A stretch of DNA of 64,000 nt, from NCBI RefSeq assembly GCF_947500045.1, contig NZ_CANMQQ010000013.1:84366-148365 (forward strand), given 5' to 3'. The DNA is from an uncultured Ruegeria sp. Its GTDB lineage: Bacteria; Pseudomonadota; Alphaproteobacteria; Rhodobacterales; Rhodobacteraceae. Both the position numbers and the translations under genes were made by a program. The notes below the pieces were generated by a model. It made no database searches, was not told the DNA's origin, and saw only the letters and a list, made by a program, of their open reading frames with translations. Shown here piece by piece: positions 8,148 through 17,636 of this stretch; position 1 is the first letter of the stretch; every line of letters starts with the position of its first letter.

Positions 8148-10448
8148 ATGTTTGACAAAAGGCATTTCCAGGCTATGACCGTGCCGGTCGATACACCCGA
8201 CGACCCGGAGGGATTGCGCTTTGCCCGGATGACTGGTTTCGATGCGATCAGTACCTGTTTCAAATTCGAACTGACGCTGCAATCAGCGGATTTCAATGTC
8301 AGTTCGGAAAAACTCTTGGGAACTCCGGTAACAGTCAGGGCGGGTGTCGAAGACTACACGCGCTATTTCCACGGGTTGGTTGATCAGTTCCGGTTTGCGG
8401 GTCTGAAAGAGGGGTGGGGATTATATGAACTCACGCTCAGACCCGCGCTCTGGTTCCTTTCTAAAACCACCGACAATCGAATTTTTCAGGCCAAAAGCGT
8501 CGTCGAGATCATCGAAGAAATTCTGGGTGAACAGGACAATCTGCTGTTCGAGCTGCGCCTGAAAGAAAGCTATGACCCGCGCGATTATTGCGTTCAATAC
8601 GGCGAAAGCGATCTGGATTTCATTCAACGTCTGATGGAACACGAAGGCATCTATTACTTTCACGAGTTCGACGAAGGCGAACACAAGCTGATATTAGTTG
8701 ATGACATTGCCACCCTGACGACCACCGAGGGGATGTCCGAGATTGAATTCGAAGGTGACAAGCTGGATTTTGCCGAGGATCCGCAAGTGATTACCGATTG
8801 GGACCGAACGGATGCCGTTGTTCCGGGCTCATATGTTCACACCGATTATGATTTCACCAAGCCTTCTGCCGATCTGATGGCTTTGGACGAACTTCCCGTT
8901 GGCCATGATGAGGACGATAAGGAACGCTACAGCTATCCCGGAACCTATGTGGATCATGGTCGCGGCAAGGATCTGGCCACCGTTCGGCTGCAAGAGGGGC
9001 TGTCTCCCGCTCAACGGATCGTGGCGGTGTCTACCGCGCGTATGCCCTGGTCAGGGGCGCGGTTTAGTTTGGTGCTGTATCCTCGAGATGCGGAGAATGC
9101 AGAATACTGTATCCTGCGTGTTGACTATGACCTGCAAGGTAAGGCCTATTCATCACTTGTGGGTGATGATGAAGCGTCCGGTTTTGAGGCACGTTACCTT
9201 CTGATGCCCGGCGATGTTCAGTATCGCCCGCTGCAGGTAACGCCAAAATCTGTCATGCGCGGTCCGCAAACCGCTGTTGTGGTGGGCCCTGCCGGAGAAG
9301 AAATCCACACGGATGAATACTCTCGCGTCAAAGTGCAGTTCCACTGGGACCGGGAAGGGGCGAAGGACGAAAATTCTTCCTGCTGGGTGCGGGTGTCGTC
9401 AGTCTGGGCAGGAGCGGGTTGGGGGTTCATACAGATCCCACGCATCGGGCAGGAGGTTATCGTTGATTTCCTCGAAGGGGATCCTGATCAACCGATTATT
9501 ACCGGTCGCGTCTACAACGCAGAACAAATGCCCCCTTACGGGTTGCCTGATAACGCGACTCAATCGGGCTGGAAATCTAACTCGTCACTTGGCGGCGGTG
9601 GTTGGAACGAGTTGCGTTTCGAGGACAAGAAAGGATCGGAAGAGGTCTATTTTCAGGCCGAAAAGGATCATAACGAACTGGTCAAGAACAATGAAACCCG
9701 CACCATTGGGAACGACTGGGTCGAAGATGTGGGTCATGACGGCACCCAATCCATTGGCAATGACCGAACCGAAAGCGTAGGTAACAACAAATCTACGACA
9801 GTGGGGGTGAACCGCGATGTCAGCATTGGCAGCCATGACAGCGAAACTGTTGGTGCCACGCGTACGCTGTCGGTAGGAGATACGGAATCGATCACTATCG
9901 GTTCCAGTTCGACTGAAACCATAGGATTGAACCACACCCAAACGGTGGCCGCATTGCAGACGATCACCGTGGGCGCGGCGCGTACCGATACGGTGGGTGC
10001 AGCCGAAGTCCGCTCGGTTGGGGCAGCGCAGACCAACACAATCGGCATCAGTCGTCAGATGACTGTTGGGGCGCAACAGGATCACGAAATCGGTGCAGAT
10101 GACGGCTGGAAAATCGGTGGTAACCAAAAGGTTGAAATCGGTGCCACGCAAGATGTCGAGATCGGTGCGGATGGGGCTTATAAAATCGCCGGCAACCGCT
10201 CTGTTAATGTTGCCAAAAACTCGAAACACGTGATCGGTGAAGTGATGGAGGTCGAGGTTGGCAAGGACCTGTCGATCAAGGCCGTCGACAGCATCACTTT
10301 GGTGTGTGGCGACGCAAAGCTACAGATGAAAAAGGACGGGACCATCGTGTTGGAGGGCAAAGACCTGTCACTGAAGGCCAGCGGCAAAATTGTCGCCAAG
10401 GCCAGTGGCAATATGACCCTAAAGGCCAGCAAGATCAGTCAGAACTGA
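8148..10448 (+). CDS. vgrG: VgrG spike protein (TssI)
   Basis: 766 residues from ATG 8148, preceded by AGGAAGTGAG; in-frame starts 60 nt upstream are less convincing. The N-terminus has the gp27-like fold (FDAISTCFKFELTLQS, YFHGLVDQFRFAG, DYCVQYGESDLDFIQRLMEH), the middle the gp5 OB-fold (EIHTDEYSRVKVQFHWDREG, WVRVSSVWAGAGWGFIQIPR, GQEVIVDFLEGDPDQPIITG). Residues about 520-690 are a long run of eight-residue units with V/I-G every eighth position, predicting an extended triple-stranded beta-helix needle, then a Lys-rich end. VgrG trimers tip the Hcp tube and puncture target membranes. No enzymatic extension is recognisable. It ends the PppA-M15-TssM-like unit and converges on tagF with a 7-nt gap. 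Confidence 0.95.
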   Translation: MFDKRHFQAMTVPVDTPDDPEGLRFARMTGFDAISTCFKFELTLQSADFNVSSEKLLGTPVTVRAGVEDYTRYFHGLVDQFRFAGLKEGWGLYELTLRPALWFLSKTTDNRIFQAKSVVEIIEEILGEQDNLLFELRLKESYDPRDYCVQYGESDLDFIQRLMEHEGIYYFHEFDEGEHKLILVDDIATLTTTEGMSEIEFEGDKLDFAEDPQVITDWDRTDAVVPGSYVHTDYDFTKPSADLMALDELPVGHDEDDKERYSYPGTYVDHGRGKDLATVRLQEGLSPAQRIVAVSTARMPWSGARFSLVLYPRDAENAEYCILRVDYDLQGKAYSSLVGDDEASGFEARYLLMPGDVQYRPLQVTPKSVMRGPQTAVVVGPAGEEIHTDEYSRVKVQFHWDREGAKDENSSCWVRVSSVWAGAGWGFIQIPRIGQEVIVDFLEGDPDQPIITGRVYNAEQMPPYGLPDNATQSGWKSNSSLGGGGWNELRFEDKKGSEEVYFQAEKDHNELVKNNETRTIGNDWVEDVGHDGTQSIGNDRTESVGNNKSTTVGVNRDVSIGSHDSETVGATRTLSVGDTESITIGSSSTETIGLNHTQTVAALQTITVGAARTDTVGAAEVRSVGAAQTNTIGISRQMTVGAQQDHEIGADDGWKIGGNQKVEIGATQDVEIGADGAYKIAGNRSVNVAKNSKHVIGEVMEVEVGKDLSIKAVDSITLVCGDAKLQMKKDGTIVLEGKDLSLKASGKIVAKASGNMTLKASKISQN

Positions 10449-10455
10449 CCCTGCC

Positions 10456-10929
10456 TCATCCAAACAGGTGGGCAAGGTATACTTCCGGGGCCGCAGGCGC
10501 GTCTTTCGCCCAAACCACTGGAGGCGCAAGCGGGTCTGCCGTCTCAGCCGGGGGGGCGATTGGCCGCAAGGTAGCAAACAGCGCATCCGGATCAAGGGCT
10601 CCGGTTTGGGCCTGATGCAGCGCTGGGCGCAGTATCGTGGCCCAGTCTTCGATCCCGGTTTGATCAGCAGCTATTACAGGGCAGCACGCCGCCAATGGAA
10701 AATGACGCCCCGCAGCGTCATGACTGGGCAGGATTATCAAGGCCAGCTTTAGCTGTGGCCCTTCGATCAGAGCATGCAGGCCGGTTTCGGGCCAAAGCTC
10801 GGGGTAGCGCGCTGGTTGGGCAAGATGAAGAGTAAGCCAACGGTCTAACTGGGGCCGAATGCGCGGACCTAATCCCCGCGCGACGAAATCGCCGGATGCA
10901 GGCAGTTTGCCAAAGAAGCCGGTTGCCAT
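10456..10929 (-). CDS. tagF: TagF/ImpM-family T6SS protein
   Basis: 157 residues. The start GFFGKLPASGDFVARGLG and the following HLAQPARYPELW are signature features of TagF (DUF2094). TagF is a cytoplasmic T6SS accessory protein; in P. aeruginosa it represses H1-T6SS after translation by sequestering the FHA protein, and in some alphaproteobacteria it is fused to the PppA phosphatase. Here the two are separate genes on opposite strands. This is the last gene of the long minus-strand structural operon, 3 nt behind tssM, and it converges on vgrG. Length is usual for the stand-alone family. Confidence 0.9.
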   Translation of the reverse strand: MATGFFGKLPASGDFVARGLGPRIRPQLDRWLTLHLAQPARYPELWPETGLHALIEGPQLKLALIILPSHDAAGRHFPLAACCPVIAADQTGIEDWATILRPALHQAQTGALDPDALFATLRPIAPPAETADPLAPPVVWAKDAPAAPEVYLAHLFG

Positions 10930-10932
10930 CGA

Positions 10933-13900
10933 TCAGAACCCGCTTGGGCAGTCAAAACCCGAGAACATCGACAGATCAAATGGATTGTCTACTGAATTGG
11001 CCCGCAGATCAAAATCTGCCTTATATCCGCTTGCCGAAAGACTGAGGCGGAACACCTCGGGCAGCGTGGTCGGCGACAGACGTCCAGCCCGGATCAGACG
11101 CAGAAACGCCCACGAGCCAGTCTGCGAAGTGATCACTTCGGTCGAGCCATCCACCGGAGAAAAGCTTATCGTGATCATGTTTGTGCCATCCGGTCCGGGC
11201 CATGTCATCGGCATCGGCCGCGCCGCCGCGTTGAAATAGCTGAGTGTCTGTCCATCCAGGCTTAGCGTGACGCGGCTTGCATTGGCCGACAGGTCTTTGG
11301 GTTCCAGCGCGAAGGACATTACTGGACCCGCACCGCCGGGGAACAGGGCCTGCCGCATGGCGCGTGCGTTCTGGAACGGGGACAGCGATGCCGGATCCAG
11401 ACCCAGATCATTCCGCCAGCTCCAGGGTTGGGTTGTGGTATCGATATATGGGGCCAAATGGTTGTCTGTGAAACTGTCAATCAGGCCACCGGGCCCGAAC
11501 AGCCGAGCGAAATCGGCGGTATTCACATCAATCGAACTGGAAGGATCGAATGGGTAACGACCCCTTGTGGCAGAAATACAAAACGGCATCACATCTGCCC
11601 GCCACCGCGCGCTGAGCCCGGCGATTATTGCTTCGCGTGTGAATTCGATCGTGTCACCTGCGATGCCGCGCACCCAGTCGTTGATCGGGGCGGGCAGGAA
11701 TTGCGCCTCGTCTGCGATAGCGCCCGTCAAAACCGGCAACCCGCCACGCGCCAATAATTCTGCCTGAGGGTTGGCCCCGGCAGATACGGTCTGAAGTTCG
11801 TTATACAAAGCGGTCAGCGCGACGGTTGTGTCACCGATAAGCGGTGGTTGGCCTTCGACTTCTTCCACGACACTGCGAATGGGCTTGAAGTGATCAGCTA
11901 CCGGCGCACCGGGTAAGGCGGCGGTTGCGCCTCCGCCAGGTCCGACGATCTTGGATCCTTTTTTGGCCAGTTTGCCAACTTTGCCCAGCTTTTTGGTCGC
12001 GAGGTTCAACAACCCTTTGGGTGGTCCGCCGCCGCCCTCGGCGGCTTCAACACGGGTCAGATGAGTTTGTGCCACAACCTCAAGCAACAAGCGCCTGAGA
12101 GCACTGTCATCCGAGGACAGATCCTTGAGGTTGACACGCGCGGTATTCAGATCGGTGATCGGGGCCAGCCGGATATCCCGCAGGAAACTGTCCCACTGGG
12201 CCACATAGTCGTCGTAATACAGCTTCAGGATATCCGCCTCGAGCAGGGTTGTGGTCGTTTCCGAGCTTTCGGCACATCCGCCTTCGAATACAGCGCGGTC
12301 CAGAATGGCCTGTGCGGCCACATCGGGTACAGCAGGCAGGACGGTTTTATGGAATCCATCATAGGTAAAAGCACCCGGCAGCCCCACACGTAGGGTTTTT
12401 TCGGACAGCCGTGTCAGAACCCGCGTCCCATTGGGGCCGGTATGTTCGGCTGGTATCCATTCCTCTAGCCCCGAAATCTGGGGTTGCCGCATTAGTGACC
12501 GATAAGCCCGGATCGCAAGCGGGATTGTGCAGATGCTTTCCAATGCAGTGTTCACAAGCGCCGGATCGGGGTCAATGCGGTCTTCTTCATTGGCCATGCG
12601 GGCTATGGCGGCCAGCTGATGATCAACGGCGTCTTGCGTTGGGAAAACATCGATGGGTGCATATTCAGGCAGATCCACCTGCCACCATTCAGCGATGAAA
12701 TCTGCATCATAGGCGGCCAGCCCGGTCATCATCTGATAGGTTTTTAAAGCACCCAGCAGAAAATCAGGATCGCGGGAATGGCGCCACATCGTCGCCTCCA
12801 GCGTCGCCACCATACGCGGTTCTAGAATGTAGCGCAGCGTATGGTCATAGGCCAAAGACTGTGCCTTACCCATTTCAGCCTCGGCTGTGGGGCCGAAGAT
12901 GGTCATAAGCCCGGTCTGCACGGGGCTGTTCGAATTTGCAGTTTCAGTGGCCGCATCCAGAGCCAAATCAAGATCCAAGGGATCGGTCGGAGCCTGACGC
13001 GCGGCGACATTGGCCAGCCTTGCATTCAGCTTTGTCAATTGCCGTTCCTGATCGGTCAAACCGCCAGAGTAACGCAGATAGGAAAACGTGAACATCAAAG
13101 CAGCCAGTACCGTGACCAGCGTCGCAGCTGCCAGTGTGCCGCGGAACACCCACCGCCGACGATCCTCGGCACGCGGGTCGAATGTGCCCAGCCCGGCCTC
13201 TTTGAACACAACCTCAGTCAGCAGATTGCGCAGGAAGAAGGATCGCTTTTCCCCCATCGCGCGGGGTTTGGGGGGTGTGACAGGCAGGCCCAATGATTGG
13301 CTCATTCCGGTGATCATCTGATCAATGGGTGAGCCTTCCTGCGTGGCTGATGTCAGGTAAAACCCGCGTAGCCACGGGCTGTCCTCATAGCGGCTTTCAC
13401 CAAAAACGGCGTCGATCAGATGTTTGATTGGTCCGCTCAATTGATCCAGCTGGCTGGGAAAACGGAAAGCTGCGCCGCGCTGATCCAGCGGCAGGTCCGA
13501 ACTCATGCGCCCAATCAGGCGGTCTTCCAATTCGGATTGCAGGGCGCGGGTCTCGCGGTCAATTGCAACACTGTCCACCCGTGCATCGGTGGGTAGGGTT
13601 GCACCCCAAACCTGTTCGCGGTCGCGCGTGGACAAATCCGCAAAGAACGGCTCAAAACCCGGGATCAGATCGGCCTTGGTGATCATCAAATAGACCGGCA
13701 ATTGCAGGCCCAGTTCGTCCTGCAGCTCGATCAGGCGTTTGCGTAATTCTCGCCCATGTTCACGGATCGAGGCTTCGGACCCTGCAAGTTCCTGCACCGA
13801 CAAGGTCAGGATCACACCATTCAGCGCACGCCGACCGCGATGCTTGGTAAGCAATTCCAAAAACCCTTTCCATTCGGCGGCATCAACCTCGGCATCGCTT

Positions 13901-14466
13901 TGTTGCTGAACATAACGGCCGGCGGTGTCGACCAGAACGGCCTCTTCGGTAAAGAACCAGTCGCAGTTGCGGGTCCCGCCGACGCCTTTCAGATCATCAG
14001 ACAGATCGATCGGGAAATGCAGACCGGAATTGCGCAATGCTGCTGTCTTGCCGGTGCCGGGGGGGCCAATGAACAGATACCAAGGCATATCGCGCAGGAA
14101 TTTGCGACCACCCAGTTTCGACCGTTTCATCTGATCCATGATCTCGGCGAATTTGGCGTTGACCTCGGCGATGTTTTCTTCACCCGGTGCACCGGGTTCT
14201 TCCGGTGGGGTGGCGGCCAGTTCGGCGACAAACATGCGATTGGCGCGCGCGGCTTTGATCTGTTTGTACAGCAATCGCAGTAGCCAGAGGATCCAGATGA
14301 CGCCGATGGTAATAGTCCGAGATAGGTCGCTTTCCAGCGGCGCGGTCTCGCCGAATTTCAGCAATCCGCCGAATAGCCAGATCAGTGCCGACAGCAGACA
14401 CAGGCCGATAATTGTCCACAACAGGCGGGAAAAGAGAAAGCCGAAGATTGCTTTGGCAACGCCCAT
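10933..14466 (-). CDS. tssM: TssM (IcmF/VasK) inner-membrane T6SS component
   Basis: 1177 residues, full length for TssM. Two membrane helices near residues 10-35 and 50-68, a cytoplasmic P-loop GPPGTGKT at residues 134-141, then VLVDTAGRY (Walker B region), a third membrane segment near residue 445 (LAAATLVTVLAALMFTFSYL) and a long periplasmic part ending in FSGFDCPSGF. TssM forms the trans-envelope channel with TssL and the lipoprotein TssJ. A Gly/Lys-rich stretch (about residues 810-845) is a low-complexity loop. The gene lies 2 nt behind tssL and 3 nt ahead of tagF. The intact Walker A separates it from the ATPase-less paralogue at 5611-8061. Confidence 0.95.
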   Translation of the reverse strand: MGVAKAIFGFLFSRLLWTIIGLCLLSALIWLFGGLLKFGETAPLESDLSRTITIGVIWILWLLRLLYKQIKAARANRMFVAELAATPPEEPGAPGEENIAEVNAKFAEIMDQMKRSKLGGRKFLRDMPWYLFIGPPGTGKTAALRNSGLHFPIDLSDDLKGVGGTRNCDWFFTEEAVLVDTAGRYVQQQSDAEVDAAEWKGFLELLTKHRGRRALNGVILTLSVQELAGSEASIREHGRELRKRLIELQDELGLQLPVYLMITKADLIPGFEPFFADLSTRDREQVWGATLPTDARVDSVAIDRETRALQSELEDRLIGRMSSDLPLDQRGAAFRFPSQLDQLSGPIKHLIDAVFGESRYEDSPWLRGFYLTSATQEGSPIDQMITGMSQSLGLPVTPPKPRAMGEKRSFFLRNLLTEVVFKEAGLGTFDPRAEDRRRWVFRGTLAAATLVTVLAALMFTFSYLRYSGGLTDQERQLTKLNARLANVAARQAPTDPLDLDLALDAATETANSNSPVQTGLMTIFGPTAEAEMGKAQSLAYDHTLRYILEPRMVATLEATMWRHSRDPDFLLGALKTYQMMTGLAAYDADFIAEWWQVDLPEYAPIDVFPTQDAVDHQLAAIARMANEEDRIDPDPALVNTALESICTIPLAIRAYRSLMRQPQISGLEEWIPAEHTGPNGTRVLTRLSEKTLRVGLPGAFTYDGFHKTVLPAVPDVAAQAILDRAVFEGGCAESSETTTTLLEADILKLYYDDYVAQWDSFLRDIRLAPITDLNTARVNLKDLSSDDSALRRLLLEVVAQTHLTRVEAAEGGGGPPKGLLNLATKKLGKVGKLAKKGSKIVGPGGGATAALPGAPVADHFKPIRSVVEEVEGQPPLIGDTTVALTALYNELQTVSAGANPQAELLARGGLPVLTGAIADEAQFLPAPINDWVRGIAGDTIEFTREAIIAGLSARWRADVMPFCISATRGRYPFDPSSSIDVNTADFARLFGPGGLIDSFTDNHLAPYIDTTTQPWSWRNDLGLDPASLSPFQNARAMRQALFPGGAGPVMSFALEPKDLSANASRVTLSLDGQTLSYFNAAARPMPMTWPGPDGTNMITISFSPVDGSTEVITSQTGSWAFLRLIRAGRLSPTTLPEVFRLSLSASGYKADFDLRANSVDNPFDLSMFSGFDCPSGF

Positions 14467-14468
14467 TC

Positions 14469-15824
14469 TCAGACCCTCTTCTGCACGATGATTTCGACAC
14501 GGCGATTGCGGGCCCGGCCATCTTTGGTGCTATTGTCGGCAATAGGTTCTGCCGCCGCGCGCCCTTCGACTGAGATTAGATCGGCAGGGACACCGGCAGC
14601 GATCAGAAGCTCAGCTATCTTGGCAGCGCGCGCTTCGGACAGGCCTTGGTTGGACTGGAACGGATTGGAGCGTTGAACCGGGATGCTGTCGGTGTGGCCA
14701 ACAATGCGCAGTTTCCCGATGATCTCCTGATTATCCAGAATGACGCTGGCGATTGATCGCACCAGCGTTGTATATTGCGGGTTCAGATCAGCTTTGGCCG
14801 AGCGAAATACCTCGGGGTTGGTGGCCTGCATGACCACAATGGCCAGCGAGACATCTTCTCGGCCGGAAAGCGCAGATACGGTCTCTGTCGGCGCGGCCTG
14901 TGCGAACAGGGGCAACAATTCAAAGAGCAGCGGTTCGGGGATCGGGGCAGGTTCTTTAACGGTCTCGATAATTGGACGGAAAATAGATGCGCGTTCGGGT
15001 GGCGGCAGCACCTCGGCAAGCGCATATAGCTGCTCGCCCTTGTTTGACAATCGAATGCCAAGACCGACATAAACCAAGGCCATAAAGGCAACGGCGATCA
15101 GGCCGACTGCCCATAGCGGAACGATGAATCCTGGATTGTCATGATCGGCGACAACGCCCTGCCAATGGGGCGATAAAGCCTTGTCGTCGGCATCGCGATC
15201 GGTCAGCGCCCGGGCCAGTTGGGAACGAAGCTGCGTCAGCGCAGCCTCACCGCTGGCCCCGGTCAGGCGGTGCTTGCCGCGAAACCCTAGCGACAGGCAG
15301 AGGAACGCCAGCTCGGTCAGATGCGGGTCGCGTTCGGGAAACCGCAGCAGATCTTCAGTCAGTTCAAAGAACCGTTCACCCGCGTCGACATTGCCATAAA
15401 GTTCCGCCACGAGCGGCATTCTTGGCCAACCCGAATTACCGCCCCAGGGCGTGTTCAACGCAATGTCGTCCAGAAGGGCGGCAACGAACCAGGCACCCTT
15501 GTCGGCCTGGCCCAGCGATAGCCCGGACGAAACCGCGCTGTCGCGCGCATAAGTCAGGTTATCCAACAATCGGGCGCGCAGAACCTCGGGATTTTCTGGG
15601 GCCGAGGCGGATTCAAGTTCGGGCGCCAATCCGAGCAGTGGAGAAAACGCATTGACGAACGGATTGTCCGAGTCCCGCGCATCTCGTAGCCGTGCATCGG
15701 AAACCGGCACGGTTGCTTCCGAATGGCCGTGTTGCGACGCCGCGGCTTCGCGCTTTTTCGACACCGGTCGAATGCGGGTGCGGCCAGCATCTTGACCCAG
15801 ACCAAATGGATCATCCTTTGTCAT
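14469..15824 (-). CDS. tssL: TssL (DotU) fused to a C-terminal OmpA domain
   Basis: 451 residues. Residues about 60-215 are a DotU/TssL cytoplasmic domain (NPFVNAFSPLLGLAPELE, VAALLDDIALNTPWG, ELAFLCLSLGFRGKHRL). A single membrane helix (about 231-255) follows, then a linker and an OmpA-like peptidoglycan-binding domain (about 310-451) with GHTDSIPVQRSNPFQSNQGL, AAEPIADNST and RNRRVEI. Such evolved TssL proteins anchor the membrane complex to the wall themselves. The start overlaps the stop of tssK by 4 nt; tssM follows after 2 nt. TssL recruits TssK and the baseplate to the membrane complex. Confidence 0.95.
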   Translation of the reverse strand: MTKDDPFGLGQDAGRTRIRPVSKKREAAASQHGHSEATVPVSDARLRDARDSDNPFVNAFSPLLGLAPELESASAPENPEVLRARLLDNLTYARDSAVSSGLSLGQADKGAWFVAALLDDIALNTPWGGNSGWPRMPLVAELYGNVDAGERFFELTEDLLRFPERDPHLTELAFLCLSLGFRGKHRLTGASGEAALTQLRSQLARALTDRDADDKALSPHWQGVVADHDNPGFIVPLWAVGLIAVAFMALVYVGLGIRLSNKGEQLYALAEVLPPPERASIFRPIIETVKEPAPIPEPLLFELLPLFAQAAPTETVSALSGREDVSLAIVVMQATNPEVFRSAKADLNPQYTTLVRSIASVILDNQEIIGKLRIVGHTDSIPVQRSNPFQSNQGLSEARAAKIAELLIAAGVPADLISVEGRAAAEPIADNSTKDGRARNRRVEIIVQKRV

Positions 15825-17161
15825 GGTTTGCGGCTCACAGCGTAGCAGTCGATATCAGGGTCTCGCTCCAGCTTTCCCGCCACCCCCAGAACAAAGCCTG
15901 GCGCGTCGGCCAATGCCGCCCAATGTTCCGAGTTACGGTCAAGTTCCAGACACAGCCTGTCACCGTCATATGGAATTTCGCGCGGCTGTGAATGAAGAGG
16001 CTTTAGCGGGATGCCCGGCAGCTTGGATTTCCATAGATCGTCGAAATCACTGGCGGCGCCAACCGTGGCCTGATTGATGAAAATCTTGCGCATCATCTCT
16101 TCGGACATGTCGCCACCGACACGAATGACGATGCGGTTGCTTTCGATAATCTCGGGGTTGTCGATGCGTACCGTCCAGATGTTGTCGGCATGCCGTTTGA
16201 CGGCCAGCGCGCGCGATTTTGGCTCTACATGCAGCAGTGACAGCACCAGCGACCGCAGCGTGTCGGTCAGGGCATCGAAGGCTGGTTGCGGGTCTGTGTG
16301 ATCGTAGACCGGGAATTCGGCCAGCCTGCGCGAGGATGAACCAAATGTAGCCATCTGGCCAGCCAGCCCGGAAAGCTCCATGAACAGGTCCGAAGGGTGG
16401 ATGTTATTTTGCGCAAGGATATGAGCCATGCGGGGTCGCGCAGCATTCGCTAGCTGCAAGATCAACAGGTTCTCCATTGATGCACCGGTGCCACCCAGAA
16501 CCATTTTACCATGCGCCTCTGCAATCCGATCAAGACCGGTTACCAATTCCTTTAGAAAAGCGGCGTATCCTGGCTGCGCCCCTAGCGTCAGAGCAGGGGC
16601 CAGGAACCCCGCAGCCAATGTCACGGCACCGTCAGAGTTCAACCCGTTGATGCGCGCGATTGGCAATATGGTGTAGCCTGCGGCGTCGTCACCGGGCAGC
16701 AACAGCCGAGGGGCAAGACGGGCCACTTCCATGTCGGTGGGATCAGCCCCGCCACGAATAGCATCGCGCACGGTTATGATCTCTCCGCGATAGCGCGTAC
16801 CCGAAGGGTCCGCATGGCTGGGATCAATCTGCGCGGCGTCGGCCCGTTCCAAAGGCACGGCCAATTGTACCAATCCCGCTTCGGTATCCGCACTGACCTG
16901 AACAGGTGGTACTGCAGCGGTGCTGTGAGGAATAGTAAAGACAGTGCCGTCGGGCAGGATACCTTCGGCCTTCTCAATACCTACAAGCCCTGCCTCCAGA
17001 GCATTTCCATCCAAAGTCAGGGTTCCAAAACCCCAGCTTTGCAGTGGTGTGGCGCGGATTGCGCGGCGGGTCAGCCATTCGTGGTGGCGATCTTGCTGCT
17101 GCAGATGTTGCGTTCGCAGGAACAGTCCTTCAGACCAGACCACCTTGTTGCTATCGGTCAT
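15821..17161 (-). CDS. tssK: TssK baseplate protein (ImpJ/VasE)
   Basis: 446 residues starting from ATG 17161; an in-frame TTG six bases earlier is the alternative. The N-terminal signature VVWSEGLFLRTQHLQQQDRH is that of TssK. TssK trimers link the baseplate (TssF, TssG, TssE) to TssL and TssM at the inner membrane. Other family features are GLAGQMATFGSSSRRLAEFP and YDHTDPQPAFDALTDTLRSL in the middle and SQPREIPYDGDRLCLELDRN near the C-terminus. The usual length is about 445 residues, so the gene is intact. It lies 23 nt behind tssJ and overlaps tssL by 4 nt. Confidence 0.95.
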   Translation of the reverse strand: MTDSNKVVWSEGLFLRTQHLQQQDRHHEWLTRRAIRATPLQSWGFGTLTLDGNALEAGLVGIEKAEGILPDGTVFTIPHSTAAVPPVQVSADTEAGLVQLAVPLERADAAQIDPSHADPSGTRYRGEIITVRDAIRGGADPTDMEVARLAPRLLLPGDDAAGYTILPIARINGLNSDGAVTLAAGFLAPALTLGAQPGYAAFLKELVTGLDRIAEAHGKMVLGGTGASMENLLILQLANAARPRMAHILAQNNIHPSDLFMELSGLAGQMATFGSSSRRLAEFPVYDHTDPQPAFDALTDTLRSLVLSLLHVEPKSRALAVKRHADNIWTVRIDNPEIIESNRIVIRVGGDMSEEMMRKIFINQATVGAASDFDDLWKSKLPGIPLKPLHSQPREIPYDGDRLCLELDRNSEHWAALADAPGFVLGVAGKLERDPDIDCYAVSRKP

Positions 17162-17184
17162 GCGCAATCGGCTCCTTATGCGGC

Positions 17185-17631
17185 TCAGGCGTCCTGAAGT
17201 TGCAGACCCGAGGGTCCGGCGGAGAGAATTACTCCGGCATTTTTGCTTGGTGCGGGTGTTTTGGCTCGGAACTGCTTGCCTACAGGATCGCGGAAGGCAG
17301 CTACTATGCCAACAACCGTTGTCTCCGGTTGCATGGTAAGGGTTTTGGTCGCGACATTGCCCGGTGTCAGAACGATCTGATCGGCCTTGACCAATTCACT
17401 GCCCAAGGCAGCCGTCGGGTCCTGCAATGCAAAGAAATCTGCGCTGTCAAAAGCACCGGTTCCTGACATCTGCAGCAGAAAGATGGTCAATGGGCGTTCC
17501 TGCCCGTCAGACCCGGGATTGGCACCGGGCATCCCTTGGGCCGACACAGTCAGAGTACCTGGTTTCTTACAGGCTGAAATGGTTAGCATCGCGGCGACGC
17601 CGCCGATGAATATACGTCGGTTCAGTCTCAT
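17185..17631 (-). CDS. tssJ: TssJ outer-membrane lipoprotein (VasD/Lip)
   Basis: 148 residues. The N-terminus has positive charges (RLNRR), a short hydrophobic stretch and a lipobox LTISAC with the lipidated Cys at residue 21. The mature part is a small beta-rich domain with ERPLTIFLLQMSGTGAFDSA and VVGIVAAFRDP, typical of TssJ, which is held in the outer membrane by its lipid and binds the periplasmic end of TssM. It sits 5 nt after the FHA gene and 23 nt before tssK. Confidence 0.9.
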   Translation of the reverse strand: MRLNRRIFIGGVAAMLTISACKKPGTLTVSAQGMPGANPGSDGQERPLTIFLLQMSGTGAFDSADFFALQDPTAALGSELVKADQIVLTPGNVATKTLTMQPETTVVGIVAAFRDPVGKQFRAKTPAPSKNAGVILSAGPSGLQLQDA

Positions 17632-17636
17632 CTCTG

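Noticed and set aside
9585..10229. 214-residue minus-strand frame
   Set aside because: Antisense shadow of the VgrG octad repeats, which keep several frames open; no family match or ribosome-binding site.
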